DNA of 64,000 nucleotides from Hydrangea macrophylla (Eukaryota; Streptophyta; Magnoliopsida; Cornales; Hydrangeaceae). The notes under the pieces are model-generated. The model saw only the letters and a list, made by a program, of their open reading frames with translations, made no database searches and was not told the origin of the DNA. Positions 20,298 through 31,785 of this stretch are shown here, in pieces. Within the stretch, counting starts at the first letter, position 1; each line of letters starts with the position of its first letter. The translations under genes and the position numbers were made by a program. The stretch spans positions 113,126,605 to 113,190,604 of the forward strand of contig CM066983.1 of NCBI GenBank assembly GCA_033977485.1, given 5' to 3'.

Positions 20298-22113
20298 TGT
20301 CACACCCCAACCCGCCCCCGCGGGCTAGGACACGTGTAACAAGCCAACAACCAAACAATCATTTTTAACGTTCCAAAAATAACATTTTAAAGTGAAATAC
20401 CAGGGGTAAAATAGCTTTTTATCAAATAAAATAATAAAAAGAAATAAAATAAAGTTTTAAAACCATCGAATGGTACTTGGATAGAGTTCCCCCTATTACA
20501 GCACCATTTTCCCCCTATTAAACAAGAATTGAAATACCAAAATATCACCAAAACACTTGAAAAAATACTTTCAAAACTTCAATCCACAATTTATATTACA
20601 AAAGATTTAATATAAAACCAAAACATAAACTTATCTCTAAAAACCAAACACTAAGAATATAATTACTCATCTAAACTCATTTACATATGAACATATTAAA
20701 CAAAAACTATTAATCTCGAGCTATTCCAGAACCCCCATAGTTCAGCGCTTCTCAATGTGATATTCGTCCGAACCTGCGTGGTCATTAGCCACAAAAATTG
20801 AATAAGCTTTCGCTTAGTGAGTACGTGGTACTAATCATGCAATTGGAGTATTTAATGAATCATACCACCAATTATGCAATCACAATAATAAATGGTTGCA
20901 AGCGTGTCAAGTAATCAACCACCATCGTTTTGGACCCTTGATTCTGGGCCATTCTCACTTTTTCTGTCGCATATAGTGAAATCACACTCATTCATTTGTA
21001 ACCGTAGTCAATTCGTTCATGTGGTCGTCACCACTTTCCCATTTTCTCTGAGGATTTCAACATCTCTCTGTCCCTTATATATGGGCTAACTAATGGTGAT
21101 TATCACTTGAGACCCTTTAACCCAAATAAGCACATAAGCAGTTCAACAAGTTAACATGGCAATTTCAACATTTTAGACATGTCAAATACAAAACTAATCA
21201 CATGCTTTTCTACTTAACCAATAATTAAACATTTAAAAACAAATAAATAACATTAAATATCCAATTTTGGGATTAGGACACTCACCTCGCGAATAAGTCC
21301 TAAATAAGCCTAGAAATCCCAAACTCCTTCGCAAAACTAGCTCTAGATACTCCCAATGATATTCCTATATATATATATCACATATATGTATCACCCCTTA
21401 AAATGGGTTGCGGAAAAACATTACCAAAATTGAAAAAGAAAGACATAAAAATAACCCTCTCACCTTCACGAGTCCGAATATGGCTTCGCTTCACGAAATA
21501 GAGGTCACACAGCGAAGCTACGACGACAAAATGACGCGAAACCCTTTTTCTTTTTCCTCGTCTGCGAGAGCAGACTCTCTGTTACTTATTCTTTTTTTTT
21601 TTGATGTATTACAAGATGACAAAAGGGCTTTAAGATGTATATCTCATACCCATTTTCCTTTATTCCCATTTACACCCCACTACTTTCTAAAGTCTATTAA
21701 GAAACCCCCTAAACTTTATATTAACTATCAAATGACTAAGTGAGTATGTGTTTATGTCACGTATGGGTCCCAAATATTTTATGAAGTTGCTAATTAACCT
21801 ACTAGTTATGGATCATGTCCCTATTCACTCTCACTAAGGTATCCAAACTGGTACCATAAAGGGTCATAATTAGCAATAAATATTCAAAACAATTACACAA
21901 TTATTCATTTAATCACATAAATGCAACTAAATACAATTTATCTAATCTGGACCTCCCGTGTGTCCCACATCATATCTATCAAACTGTGCCCTTTATCAAG
22001 CACTTATCACATTGGGGTAACTGGAACTTACCCAAATATCACATGCAATTAATTATACTACTTAATGCATGAAAAATAAATATTACTTCCATTTTCTGGA
22101 TACGGGTATTACA
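20298..22113 (-). repeat. E3 3' LTR (1816 bp)
   Basis: On the plus strand it reads TGTCACACCCCAACCC to GGGTATTACA. Reading frames within it (20892-21089, 21408-21743) recur in the other LTR region and are not genes. Confidence 0.9.
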
Positions 22114-22129
22114 TCTTTCCCTCCCTTTT
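22114..22129 (-). promoter_or_regulatory. E3 polypurine tract
   Basis: On the minus strand AAAAGGGAGGGAAAGA lies immediately before the 3' LTR, as required to prime plus-strand DNA synthesis. Confidence 0.8.
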
Positions 22130-22188
22130 AGAAAGTTTGTCCCCAAACTTTTCTTACCTCAAAAATCAAATAGGTGAGGATATTTCTC

Positions 22189-23630
22189 TCAAATCTCGTC
22201 TTCACGTTCCCAGGTTGCCTCCTCAATTGAATGATTACGCCATAACACCATAACTAGAGGAATAACTTTAGTTCTGAGCACATGATCCTTCCTATCTAGG
22301 ATTCGAACTGGATGTTCAACATAAGTCAAGTCTTCTCGAACCATCAACGGTTCCGGAGTGATACGGTGACTTGAATTTGATAGACAACGTCTTAACATAG
22401 AAACGTGAAACACATTATGAACATTAACCAACTCTTGTGGCAATTCCAACCGATATGCAACTGGACCAACTCTATTTAATATCAGATAAGGCCCTACAAA
22501 CCTCGGACTTAACTTGCCTCGCTTACCAAACCATGTGATGCCTTTCAATGGTGATACTTTCAAGTAAACATAATCACCTACCTCGAATTCCAACGGTCTT
22601 CTACCTGTATCCGCGTAGCTTTTGTAACGACTCTGCTCTATTTGTAGCCGTTGTTTAACTAATTTGATTTTGTCGGTAGCGATTTGCACAATTTCAGGCC
22701 CTATAAGTTGCTTTTTCCCAACTTCTGTCCAACACAACGATGATCTAGACTTTTGTCATACAATGCCTCGTAAGGCGCCATACCAATACTCGTTTGCAAG
22801 CTATTATTGTAAGAGAATTCTACCAATGGCAAGTGGGTCTCCCAATCTAATTTAAAATCCATAACACAACCTCGAAGCATATCTTCCAGAATTTGAATAA
22901 CTCGCTCGGATTGGCCGTCTGTCTGAGGATGAAATGCTGTGCTAAAGTGCAAAGTTGTCCCCATTGCCTTTTGCAAACCTTCCCAAAACCTTAACACAAA
23001 TCGTGTGTCTCGATCTGACACAATGGATACCGGTGCCCCGTGTAGCCTGATAACTTCTTTGACATAAAGCTCTGCTAACTTTGTCGGATCATGAGTCTTG
23101 ATTGGCAAGAAATGAACTGATTTAGTCAATCGGCCAACGATCACCCAAATACTATCATTAGACTTAGGAGACCGTGGCAAACCTGATACAAAGTCCATCG
23201 TGATATGCTCCCATTTCCATTATGGTATTTCCAACTATTGTAATTCACCAGCGGGTCGTTGATGTTCCAATTTTACTTGTTGACAAGTCGTACACTTGGC
23301 CACAAACTCGGCGACTTCTCGTTTCATACCACTCCACCAATACACTTCCCGCAAACCCCTATACATCTTGGTACTCCTTGGATGTATAGAATATCTTGTA
23401 TTGTGAGCCTCTTCCATGATTCTATCTTTCAACTCTTGAATGTTCGGAACACATAATCGATTAGTATACCTCAATACATTATTCTGAAAATTGAATTCCG
23501 GGAGTCTACCCTCAGGTAATTCTTTAACTATTTTCTTAAAATTTGGATCCATGAGTTGACTTGCCTTGATTTCTTCAATCAAGCTCGGTTGGGCCATGAT
23601 GCCCGCCATTAAACTACCTTGGATTCTGGA
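22189..23630 (-). pseudogene. E3 integrase with chromodomain
   Basis: Zinc-binding part at 23235-23609 (CTTCQQVKLEHQRPAG after an HHCC finger). DDE core at 22701-23198: Asp in TMDFVSGLP, Asp in SDRDTRF, Glu in GQSERVIQ. C-terminal frame 22189-22737 has the GPY/F region (RFVGPYLILNRVGPVAYRL) and a chromodomain-like end (LDRKDHVLRTKVIPLVMVLW, then EEATWERED). A frameshift near 22735 separates core and C-terminus. Two stops lie between zinc finger and core (ELQ, stop, LEIP, stop, WKWEHI). Confidence 0.85.
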
Positions 23631-25543
23631 ATTACTTCCAATTCTAGCTGTTCAAATTCTTTTACCAACGTTTCTTGAGCTGTTAAAGAATAAACCAAAT
23701 TTTCTGATGACTTTTGACTTAACACATTGGCAACCACGTTAGCTTTACCTGGATGGTATTGAATCTTTAAATCATAGTCTTTTATCAATTTAAGCCATCT
23801 TCTCTGTCGTATACTCAGTTCTCTCTAGGTAAACAAATATTTTAGACTCTTGTGATTGGTGAATATCTCACACGTTTCCCCGTACAAGTAGTGATGCTAA
23901 ATCTTTAATGCAAAGATCACCGCTGCCAATTCTAGATCATGAGTCAGATAATTCTTCTCGTGTGTCCTCAACTGCCTTGAAGCATAGGTTATAACTTTAC
24001 CCTCTTGCATTAGAACACATCCCAGACCCTGATGAGAAGCATCACTGTATATACTAAAACCTCCAGTACCTAACGGAATAGCTAATATCGACGCTGATGT
24101 CAACTTATCTTTCAACTTCTGAAAACAGTCTTCACAGTCTTTATTCTACACAAATGGTACATCCTTCCTCATTAATTGAGTCATCGGAGTCGTGATTCTA
24201 GAAAAGTCTTGGACGAACCTTCTGTAGTAACCAGCTAACCCTAAGAAGCTTTGAATTTCAGAAACATTTGTCGGCCTCGACCAATTCTTAACAACTTCTA
24301 TCTTCTCTGGGTCCACAGAGACACCATCCTTAGAGATCACGTGTCCAAGAAAAGTAACATTTGTCAACCAGAATTCACTTTTCTTCAACTTCCCAAATAG
24401 TTATTTTTCTCTAAGTCGTTGCAAAACCAATCTCAAGTGTCGTTCGTGTTCCTCTGGGCTTCTGGAATATATTAAAATATCATCAATGAATATTATCACA
24501 AACTCATCAAGATAGGTCTTGAACACCCGATTCATCAAGTCCATAAAAGCGACTGGCGCATTCGTAGCCCCAAATGGCATGACAAAAAATTTGTAGTGTC
24601 TGTACCGAGTCCTGAAAGCTGTCTTCTCAACATATTCAGCTTTTACCTTCAATTGGTGATACCCAGATCTCAAGTCAATCTTAGAAAAGACTTGTGCCCC
24701 TTACAACTGATCAAACAAATCATCAATACGCGGCAACGAATACTTGTTCTTTATAGTCATCTTGTTGATTTCTTGATAATCAATACACATTCTCATTGTT
24801 CCGTCCTTCTTCTTAACAAACAAAATCGGTGCTCCCCACGGTGATACACTAGGCCGAATGAACCCCTTATCTAGTAAATCTTGCAATTGAGTCTTTAACT
24901 CCTTCAACTCCACTGGAACCATTCTGTACGGTGCCCGTGAAATTGGTTGAGTTCCTGGCATCACATCTATCCCAAACTCAATTTCCCTCTCAATCAACAC
25001 ACTAGGTAAATCTTCTGGAAAGACATCTGGAAATTCTTTCACTACTGACATATCCTCTAATTTCAGTTCAGTACTTCTAGTGTCAAGTATACTACACAAG
25101 AATTCCCGACATCCCTTTTTCGACAAACGGCAAGCTCTGACAGTTGACACTATATAAGGCGGCGATGCTACACCTGTCTCTTGGAAACAAAATACGTCCT
25201 GATTGGGCAATCGAAATGTTACTCTTTTATTTTTACAATCGATAATGGCGTGATTTGCAGATAACCAGTCCATCCCCAAAATGACATCAAAATGTTGAAT
25301 AATCAATGGCACTAAGTCAACAGTCAAACCTCTACCATTCACATCAATCCCACAAGCTTTAAAGACACCCGAACTTACTAGTGGAGCTCCCAATGGAAGT
25401 GAAACAGACAAATCAAAATCTAGTAGTTCTAAGGGCTTATCCAAATAGTTAGCAAATGGGTGTGAAACAAAAGAGTGAGTTGATCCTGAATCCAACAATA
25501 CTCTAGCAGGTTGTGAACAAATAGAAAGTATACCTGAAACCAC
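23631..25543 (-). pseudogene. E3 protease, reverse transcriptase and RNase H
   Basis: Protease near the N-terminus has an intact-looking [11 protein letters not shown] motif and [14 protein letters not shown] has [40 protein letters not shown] and catalytic FIDD at plus positions 24479-24490. RNase H shows [15 protein letters not shown] and [14 protein letters not shown]. In-frame stops fall at DQL-stop-GAQ (24701), REK-stop (24401), PFV-stop-NKD (24146), FALKI-stop (23897) and FT-stop-RELS. Each fits a Gln or Trp codon changed by one C-to-T or G-to-A step. A frameshift lies between RNase H and integrase. Confidence 0.85.
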
Positions 25544-25615
25544 AGTGTCAGCGGCAATGGTCTCTCTAGGCTTGAGCTGGAAGTACCTCCCTTGTCGTTG
25601 CTCCCTACTTTGAGA

Positions 25616-26664
25616 TTATTGTTGAGGTGGCCTCTGACTTGGTGTACTTCCCACAGATGAGCTAAAACTCCCAGGTCCTTTCTTGGGACAATCACGTTCC
25701 CGATACCCCATATTACCACAAGCGAAACACCTTATTCGGCTATCATCGATAATTTGCCTCAAAGTAATACCTTGTCTTGGTGTATTTTGCCTTGATAGAT
25801 TAGGACAATCTCTTGTCACGTGTCCGGGTCGTCGACAATTGTTGCAAATGGTAGGAGATAAATTGCACACTGTCCAATGATACTTACCACAAGTCTGACA
25901 TCTGGGCTTGTTGCTTCCACTTCCCGATGAACTCCTCAAACTCTGTCTCTTGGAACTGCCCTGTCCCTGGAATTGACTACCTCCCGGCCTCTTAAATTGT
26001 TGACTTTTCCCAGATGACAATACACCTCGTTCAGCAATTAAAGCCACATCTAACACTTCTGAATACATCGATAGTCGGTGTGTATCTACTTTTCCCCTAA
26101 TTTTATCACGAAGTCCTTCTTCGAATCGTCTTGCCTGAATAAACTCGTTCGGAATAAAATCCATTGCAAATCTGGCCAAACTTGTAAACTGAGCTGCGTA
26201 GTCCCTAACGGTCATATTACCTTGACTGAGATGAGAAAATTCTCGGGCCTTCTGTTCACTAAATGATCGAGGAATATATTGCTTTGAGAACTCCTCGATA
26301 AACCCATTCTAGGTAGATGGTGCTCCTTGCCTTAGTACTGATGTCCACCAATTTTGTGCTTCTTCTTTCAGAGTATCTGAGGCAAATAAGACTTTCTATT
26401 TCTCTGTACATGGAAAAGCACGAAAAATTCTCTTCATATCGGTCAACCAATGGTCATTCTTCATCGAATCAGGCTCTCCTTTAAATTGCCCTAGCTTTTG
26501 CTTGTAGAACATGGCAATAGTTGTTGATTCTGTTCTTTGTTCTGGATTTGACGAGCTCGGTCCTTCCTCGGTAACTTGAGTTTCAGCCACTTTTACCAAC
26601 TTTTCCATAACTATTTCAATTCTGTCCATACGGGCCGAAGATGGGTTCTCACCTCCAGACATCC
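25616..26664 (-). pseudogene. gag: E3 Gag
   Basis: Likely start at ATG near 26663 (MSGGENPSSARMDRIEIVME). The gag domain continues through RDYAAQFTSLARFAMDFIPN to two nucleocapsid knuckles: CNNCRRPGHVTRDC, intact, and CFACGNMGYRERDC, where the metal-binding His is Tyr. Stops interrupt it at CTEK-stop-KVLF (26396) and PST-stop-NGF, both Gln/Trp positions. The same frame leads into protease. Confidence 0.8.
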
Positions 26665-26840
26665 TTGCTTGGCACCCACAACAAAGTATATACATACATG
26701 TTACTTTTAAATAAATTACAATGCATGCTAAATAACATTTTAAAGCATGCTAAATAAACATGGATGCATGATCGTATAACTACGTGTCATTGTGTGCACA
26801 CTCACACGTCGTTACTCGTACTCAAGGCTCTAACTTATTG

Positions 26841-26851
26841 TTCTGATACCA
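26841..26851 (-). promoter_or_regulatory. E3 primer-binding site (initiator Met tRNA)
   Basis: On the minus strand TGGTATCAGAA follows the 5' LTR end by five bases and matches the start of the TGGTATCAGAGC site complementary to plant initiator tRNA-Met. Confidence 0.8.
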
Positions 26852-26856
26852 AAAAT

Positions 26857-29800
26857 TGTCACACCCCAACCCACCCCCGTGGGCTAGGACACGTGTAACA
26901 AGCCAACAAACCAAACAATCATTTTTAACGTTCCAAAAATAACATTTTAAAGTGAAATACCAGGGGTAAAATAATTTTTTATCAAATAAAATAATAAAAA
27001 GAAATAAAATAAAGTTTTCAAACCATCGAATGGTACTTGGACAGAGTTCCCCCTATTACAACACCATTTTTCCCTTGTTAAACAAGAATTGAAAGACCAA
27101 AATATCACCAAAACACTTGGGAAAATACTTTCAAAAATTCAATCCACAATTTATATTACAAAGATTTAATATAAAACCAAAACATAAACTGATCTAAAAA
27201 AACCAAGCACTAAGAATATAATTACTCATCTAAACTCATTTACATATGAACATATTAAACAAAAACTATTAATCTTGAGCTATTCCAGAACCCCCACTGA
27301 TGTTGTCAGTATCAAGATATAAAAGTATGCTTAACTTATGCTTTACTTTCAAAAGATTTGCAGTGTGGAAGTAAAGGTCGAACCCACAGAGATTGATTAA
27401 CTACCGCGCTTTAATTTTAAAACCTAAATTTATCTAATTTAAGAAAAATAGATTTTGATTTAATTTGAATTAAACTAATAACAATAAAAGTAAATCTAAA
27501 TTATGAAAAAAATTAAATACTTGTTTTTATAAATATGTTTAAGGAACCTAGGATTGCAAATCCACCACTAACTTCATAATAAAGGTATTTATGAATTACT
27601 TTAGCTTATTAAGTTGGATGATAATGGGAAATTATAGCTACAAGCCTAATTCCTCCGTCAAGAGAATAACTATGGTTCAAGCACCAACATAATCCATCTT
27701 CGGTTAGCACGAATTATCCCACACTAAACTAGGGTTGTGGTATAATCCGTCTAATCTAGGCATGGACTATTCAGATACTTGATAGCACAATTCAATTTAA
27801 GCACCATTACATGTAAATAATCTAAACAAGCACAGCAAATATAGATCATTGAGCACATCACAGTCAAAATAGATCTAAGACAAGAATAAACTTTGAAAGT
27901 AATGATTTTAATCAATAGAAGCACGATTTATTTATAAAAATCCTCGGAACATGTAACTGTCATCCATACATAATAAAACTAAAATAAAAACATAAATAAA
28001 ACCCTATTACTTGGCTAGGGTTTCATTGAAACCCTAGATCTAGAGTCTAGTTGTCCATAGAAGTAGTAGATGGCAAGTAGTTGATGGAGGAGGCCATGGA
28101 AATCCTTGGTCTTTTTCTTCTTCTCCTTGCTTTCCCCTCTTCAACGGCTGGAAGTATGGTTGTATATTGTGTGTATGTTATTTTCCCCCACCCCTAAATT
28201 GAAGTAGAGTAGGGTATATATAGATTTTAGGCAAGTTTTGGAAGCTTTCCTAACCCGAATTGCACTAGAACTCCTATATTTTACAATCTGGACACAATTA
28301 GGCAGTTTCGTTTGCGTAGGAATCATTAGTATACTGAAATACGCAAGTTCCATTTTTACACAGGTTGCGCAGCGGGCCGTGCGAGCGCGATATGGGGACC
28401 TCGCGCGAGCGGATCGCGCGAGCGATTTCCTGGGCTTCCGCGCGAGCGGGTCGCGCGCGCGATGTGGTTTTTCTTGCTTCTTTCTTCCTGCTTTTTCACC
28501 CTATTTAACCAGATCTCCTTGTTTTCTTCCAAAACCTGTCAGAAAATAGAAAACGAAGTAAAACTATACAAAAACAGGATAAAAAGGTACTAACTAACGC
28601 AAGTTAAAGAGTATAAATAGGATATGTTCTCTCCCGATCACCCACAGTTCAACGCTTCTCACTGTGATATTCGTCCGAACCTGTGTGGTCATTAGCCACA
28701 AAAATTGAATAAGCTTTCGCTTAGTGAGTACGTGGTACTAATCATGCAATTGGAGTATTTAATGAATCATACTACCAATTATGAAATCACAATAATAAAT
28801 GGTCGCATGCGTGTTAAGTAATCAACCACCATCGTTCTGGACCCTTGATTCTGGGCCATTCTCACTTTTTCTGTCGCATATAGCGAAATCACACTCATTC
28901 ATGTGACCGTAGTCAATTCATTCTTGTGGTCGTCACCACTATCCCCTTTTCTTTGAGGATTTCAACATCTCTATGTCCCTTATATATGGGCTAACTAATG
29001 GTGATTATCACTTGAGACCCTTTAACCCAAATAAGCACATACGCAGTTCAACAAGTTAACATGGCAATTTCAACATTTTAGACATGTCAAATACAAACTA
29101 ATCACATGCTTTTCTACTTAACCAATAATTAAGCATTTAAAAGCATTTAATAACAAATAAATAACATTAAATATCCAATTTTGGGATTAGGACACTCACC
29201 TCACGAATCAGTCCTAAATAAGCCTAGAAATCCCAAACTCCTTTGCAAAACTAGCTCTAGATACTCCCAATGATATTCCTACATATATATATATCACATA
29301 TATGTATCACCCCTTAAAATGGGTCGCGGAAAAACATTACCGAAATTGAAAAAGAAAGACATAGAAATAATCCTTTCACCTTCACGAGTCCGAATATGGC
29401 TTCGATTCGCGAAATAGAGGTCACACGGCGAAGCGACGACGACAAAATGACGCGAAACCCTTTTTTCTTTTTCCTCGTCTGCGAGAGCAGACTCTCTGTT
29501 ACTTATTCTTTTTTTTTTTTGATGTATTACAAGATGACAAAAGGGCTTTGAGATGTATATCTCATACCCACTTTCCTTTATTCCCATTTACACCCCCACT
29601 ACTTTCTAAAGTCTATTAAGAAACCCCCTAAACTTTATATTAACTATCAAATGTCTAAGTGAGTATGTGTTTATGTCACGTATGGGTCCCAAAAGTGGTC
29701 CCAAATATTTTATGAAGTTGCTAATTAACCTACTAGTTATGGATCATGTCCCTATTCACTCTCACTAAGGTACCCAAACTGGTACCATAAATGGTCATAA

Positions 29801-30045
29801 TTAGCAATAAAATATTCAAAATAATTACACAATTATTCATTTAATCACATAAATGCAACTAAATACACTTTATCTAATCTGGACCTCCAGTGGGTCCCAC
29901 GTCATATCTATCAAACTGTGCCCTTTATCAAGCACTTATCACATTGGGATAACTGGAACTTACCCAAATATCACATGCAATTAATTATATTACTTAATGC
30001 ATGAAAAATAAATATTACTTCCATTTTCTGGGTACGAGTATTACA
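26857..30045 (-). repeat. E3 5' LTR, split by N1
   Basis: Homologous to 20298-22113. It departs from that copy at 27298, inside CCCCCAC, and resumes at 28646; the extra sequence is element N1. Without N1 and one duplication the LTR is about 1.84 kb. The Ser/Ile-rich and other frames here are not genes. Confidence 0.9.
27298..28640 (+). mobile_element. N1: coding-free TG...CA element, 5-bp TSD
   Basis: Starts TGATGTTGTCAG, ends CTCCCGATCA, flanked by CCCAC (27293-27297 and 28641-28645). The empty site is seen in the other E3 LTR at 20740. It has no internal direct terminal repeats and no protein. About 75 bases in is a box AGGTCGAACCCACAGAG (near 27376), and a second box TTGCAAATCCACCACTAAC near 27554. 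A CpG-dense block (28366-28464) lies about 180-270 bases before its right end. N2 and N3 share boundary type and boxes. A solo LTR is the simplest alternative. Confidence 0.8.
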
Positions 30046-30050
30046 GCCAC

Positions 30051-30205
30051 CCACTCTGTTGGCTCACCAAACGCCACCGGTGATCTGCTAATGAAAGCGC
30101 ACTGACGCAACCGTGGACATAGGTAATCTCATTCACGGGGTCGAACCACATACAATCTCTTGTGTCTCTCTCTAAACCTCTCTTACCAATTTTTCGGCAT
30201 CATCA
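30051..30205 (+). repeat. E2 5' LTR, right part
   Basis: Resumes after E3 with CCACTCTGTTGGCTCACC and ends GGCATCATCA, as does the 3' copy at 44913. Confidence 0.9.
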
Positions 30206-30208
30206 GTT

Positions 30209-30224
30209 TGGCGCCTTCTGTGGG
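30209..30224 (+). promoter_or_regulatory. E2 primer-binding site
   Basis: TGGCGCCTTCTGTGGG starts three bases after the LTR and corresponds to the site in E1 at 6823. Confidence 0.75.
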
Positions 30225-30266
30225 AAACGGTAAGTTTTTCACCAACATATTTCTTCACTGATCAAC

Positions 30267-31785
30267 ATGCCACCGAAGACGAGTAAGAAGAATACCGCTC
30301 AGGCCAGTCAGGAGAACTTGCAACTCGAGCAGCAGGCCACCTCCATGACCTCTGAGCAAGTAACAGCGGTGCTCGCGTAACTTTTGGAAGGCCAGCAGCA
30401 AACCCAGTAGCAGATTGAAGCGCTGTTGGCCCTACATGAGAAGTGTCCTCAATCCGAGAGCTAGCCTGGAAAACGCGTCCCCGGTTGGAAGCCCGCACGA
30501 GTCTAGAACCATACCCACTCTGCGCCGGTGTCCCCGTCGGATTAGGAATGCGTCAGGGATGGTGACCGTAGCAGAGCGCCCAGGCGTACCAGACGGCGAG
30601 CTCGGACCAATCCTCGTTGGTTGGAAGATGCTAGAGATATTATCAACAAACGACGCACCGCCATAAGGGAGAAATCAGGACAAAAGGCCCGGGAATCGGC
30701 CAAAGACCCTCCGGTCAGGAGTCGGGGAGATCTTAGGCACATGATTACCCAGAGTTGGAGCCGGGTTCTATCCCCAAGGATGACGCACTTCAAGGAGGAG
30801 GCCTCATCATCAGACCCGACGTACCGCTCGGATATGGAGAGGAGAATCGGGTGAGATGTAAAGGCCCAGATCGAGGACTTGTAATAGCAAATCAAAAGGT
30901 TGAATCGCAAATCTGGCCAGGATCTCACCAACACAGAGACCGAGTGGCCCTATACTGCCTAGATAACGAGATTCTCCATCCCACAGAAATTCAAGCCACC
31001 ACATCTTAGCTCATATGATGGTTCAGGGAGTCCAGTGGACCATGTCCGCACATACAAAGCTCAAATGACGCTGATTACCACGGTCGATGAGTTATTGTGC
31101 CTGGCCTTTCCTAGCACTCTTAAAGGACCAGCCGCGCAGTGGAATTAAAATCTGAAATCTCGAACGGTTGATAACTTCAAGATGTTGAGCAAGCTCTTCA
31201 TCAACCAATTTGTGGGGATGCTCGACCGGTCACAACCGGACACCCAGCTTCTGACCGTCAAGCAGCGAAAAAGGGAATCCCTAAGGGAGTATGTGGACCG
31301 TTTCAACCAACAGAAGCTCCAGATCCGTAATCTAAATGAATTGGCTGCAATCATGGCCTTCTGTTCGGGAGTTCAACACACCAAGGTTTCCACGTCGTTT
31401 CACCGTGATCGATCTGCAACCTTGATGGAGCTCTCAGAGAGGGTCAGAAAGTACATCAACACCAAGGAATTCCTCAAGGCCAAGCGCGCTAGTTTGGTAG
31501 AAGATGAGTCATCGGGATCAAAGGTGAAGCGCGATGCCTCAGAGAAGGGCTCGGGAAAGAAGATAAAACAAGATTGCCTAAAAGTGGTCGGGATCAGCCC
31601 CCGGTCAAGTTCACACCCCTTTCCCAGTCTATTCATGAGGTTATGGCCGCCGTCGAGACCCGACGGCTCCTCCAGGAGCCGGCAAAGCTGAAAAGCCCGC
31701 CCGATAAGAGAAACCGCGATAAGTTTTGCCGCTTCCACAAAGACCACAGACATGACACTGAGGATTGCTTTAAGCTCAAGATCGC
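30267..31785 (+). pseudogene. gag: E2 Gag, N-terminal and central part
   Basis: Starts at ATG 30267 (MPPKTSKKNTAQASQEN). Early stops at AVLA-stop, QTQ-stop-QIE and SES-stop-PGK are CAA or CAG codons changed to TAA or TAG. After frameshifts, the gag domain is recognisable at 31000-31460 (VDHVRTYKAQMTL, LLTVKQRKRESLREYVDRFN). The zinc knuckle FCRFHKDHRHDTEDC near 31727 is intact in sequence. The gene is split at 31785 by N3 within DCFKLKIA; the codons continue at 34074. Confidence 0.8.

Larger units (their letters stand above)
20298..30045 (-). mobile_element. E3: chromovirus (Ty3/Gypsy, Tekay/Del-like), minus strand
   Basis: Inserted in the E2 5' LTR with 5-bp duplication GCCAC on each side. 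On the minus strand it runs LTR (26857-30045, itself split by N1), primer-binding site, gag-pol, polypurine tract, LTR (20298-22113). A chromodomain-like C-terminus marks it as a chromovirus. Its LTRs look more similar to each other than those of E2 do, which fits the nesting order. gag-pol is interrupted by many stops, nearly all at Gln or Trp codons. Confidence 0.9.
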
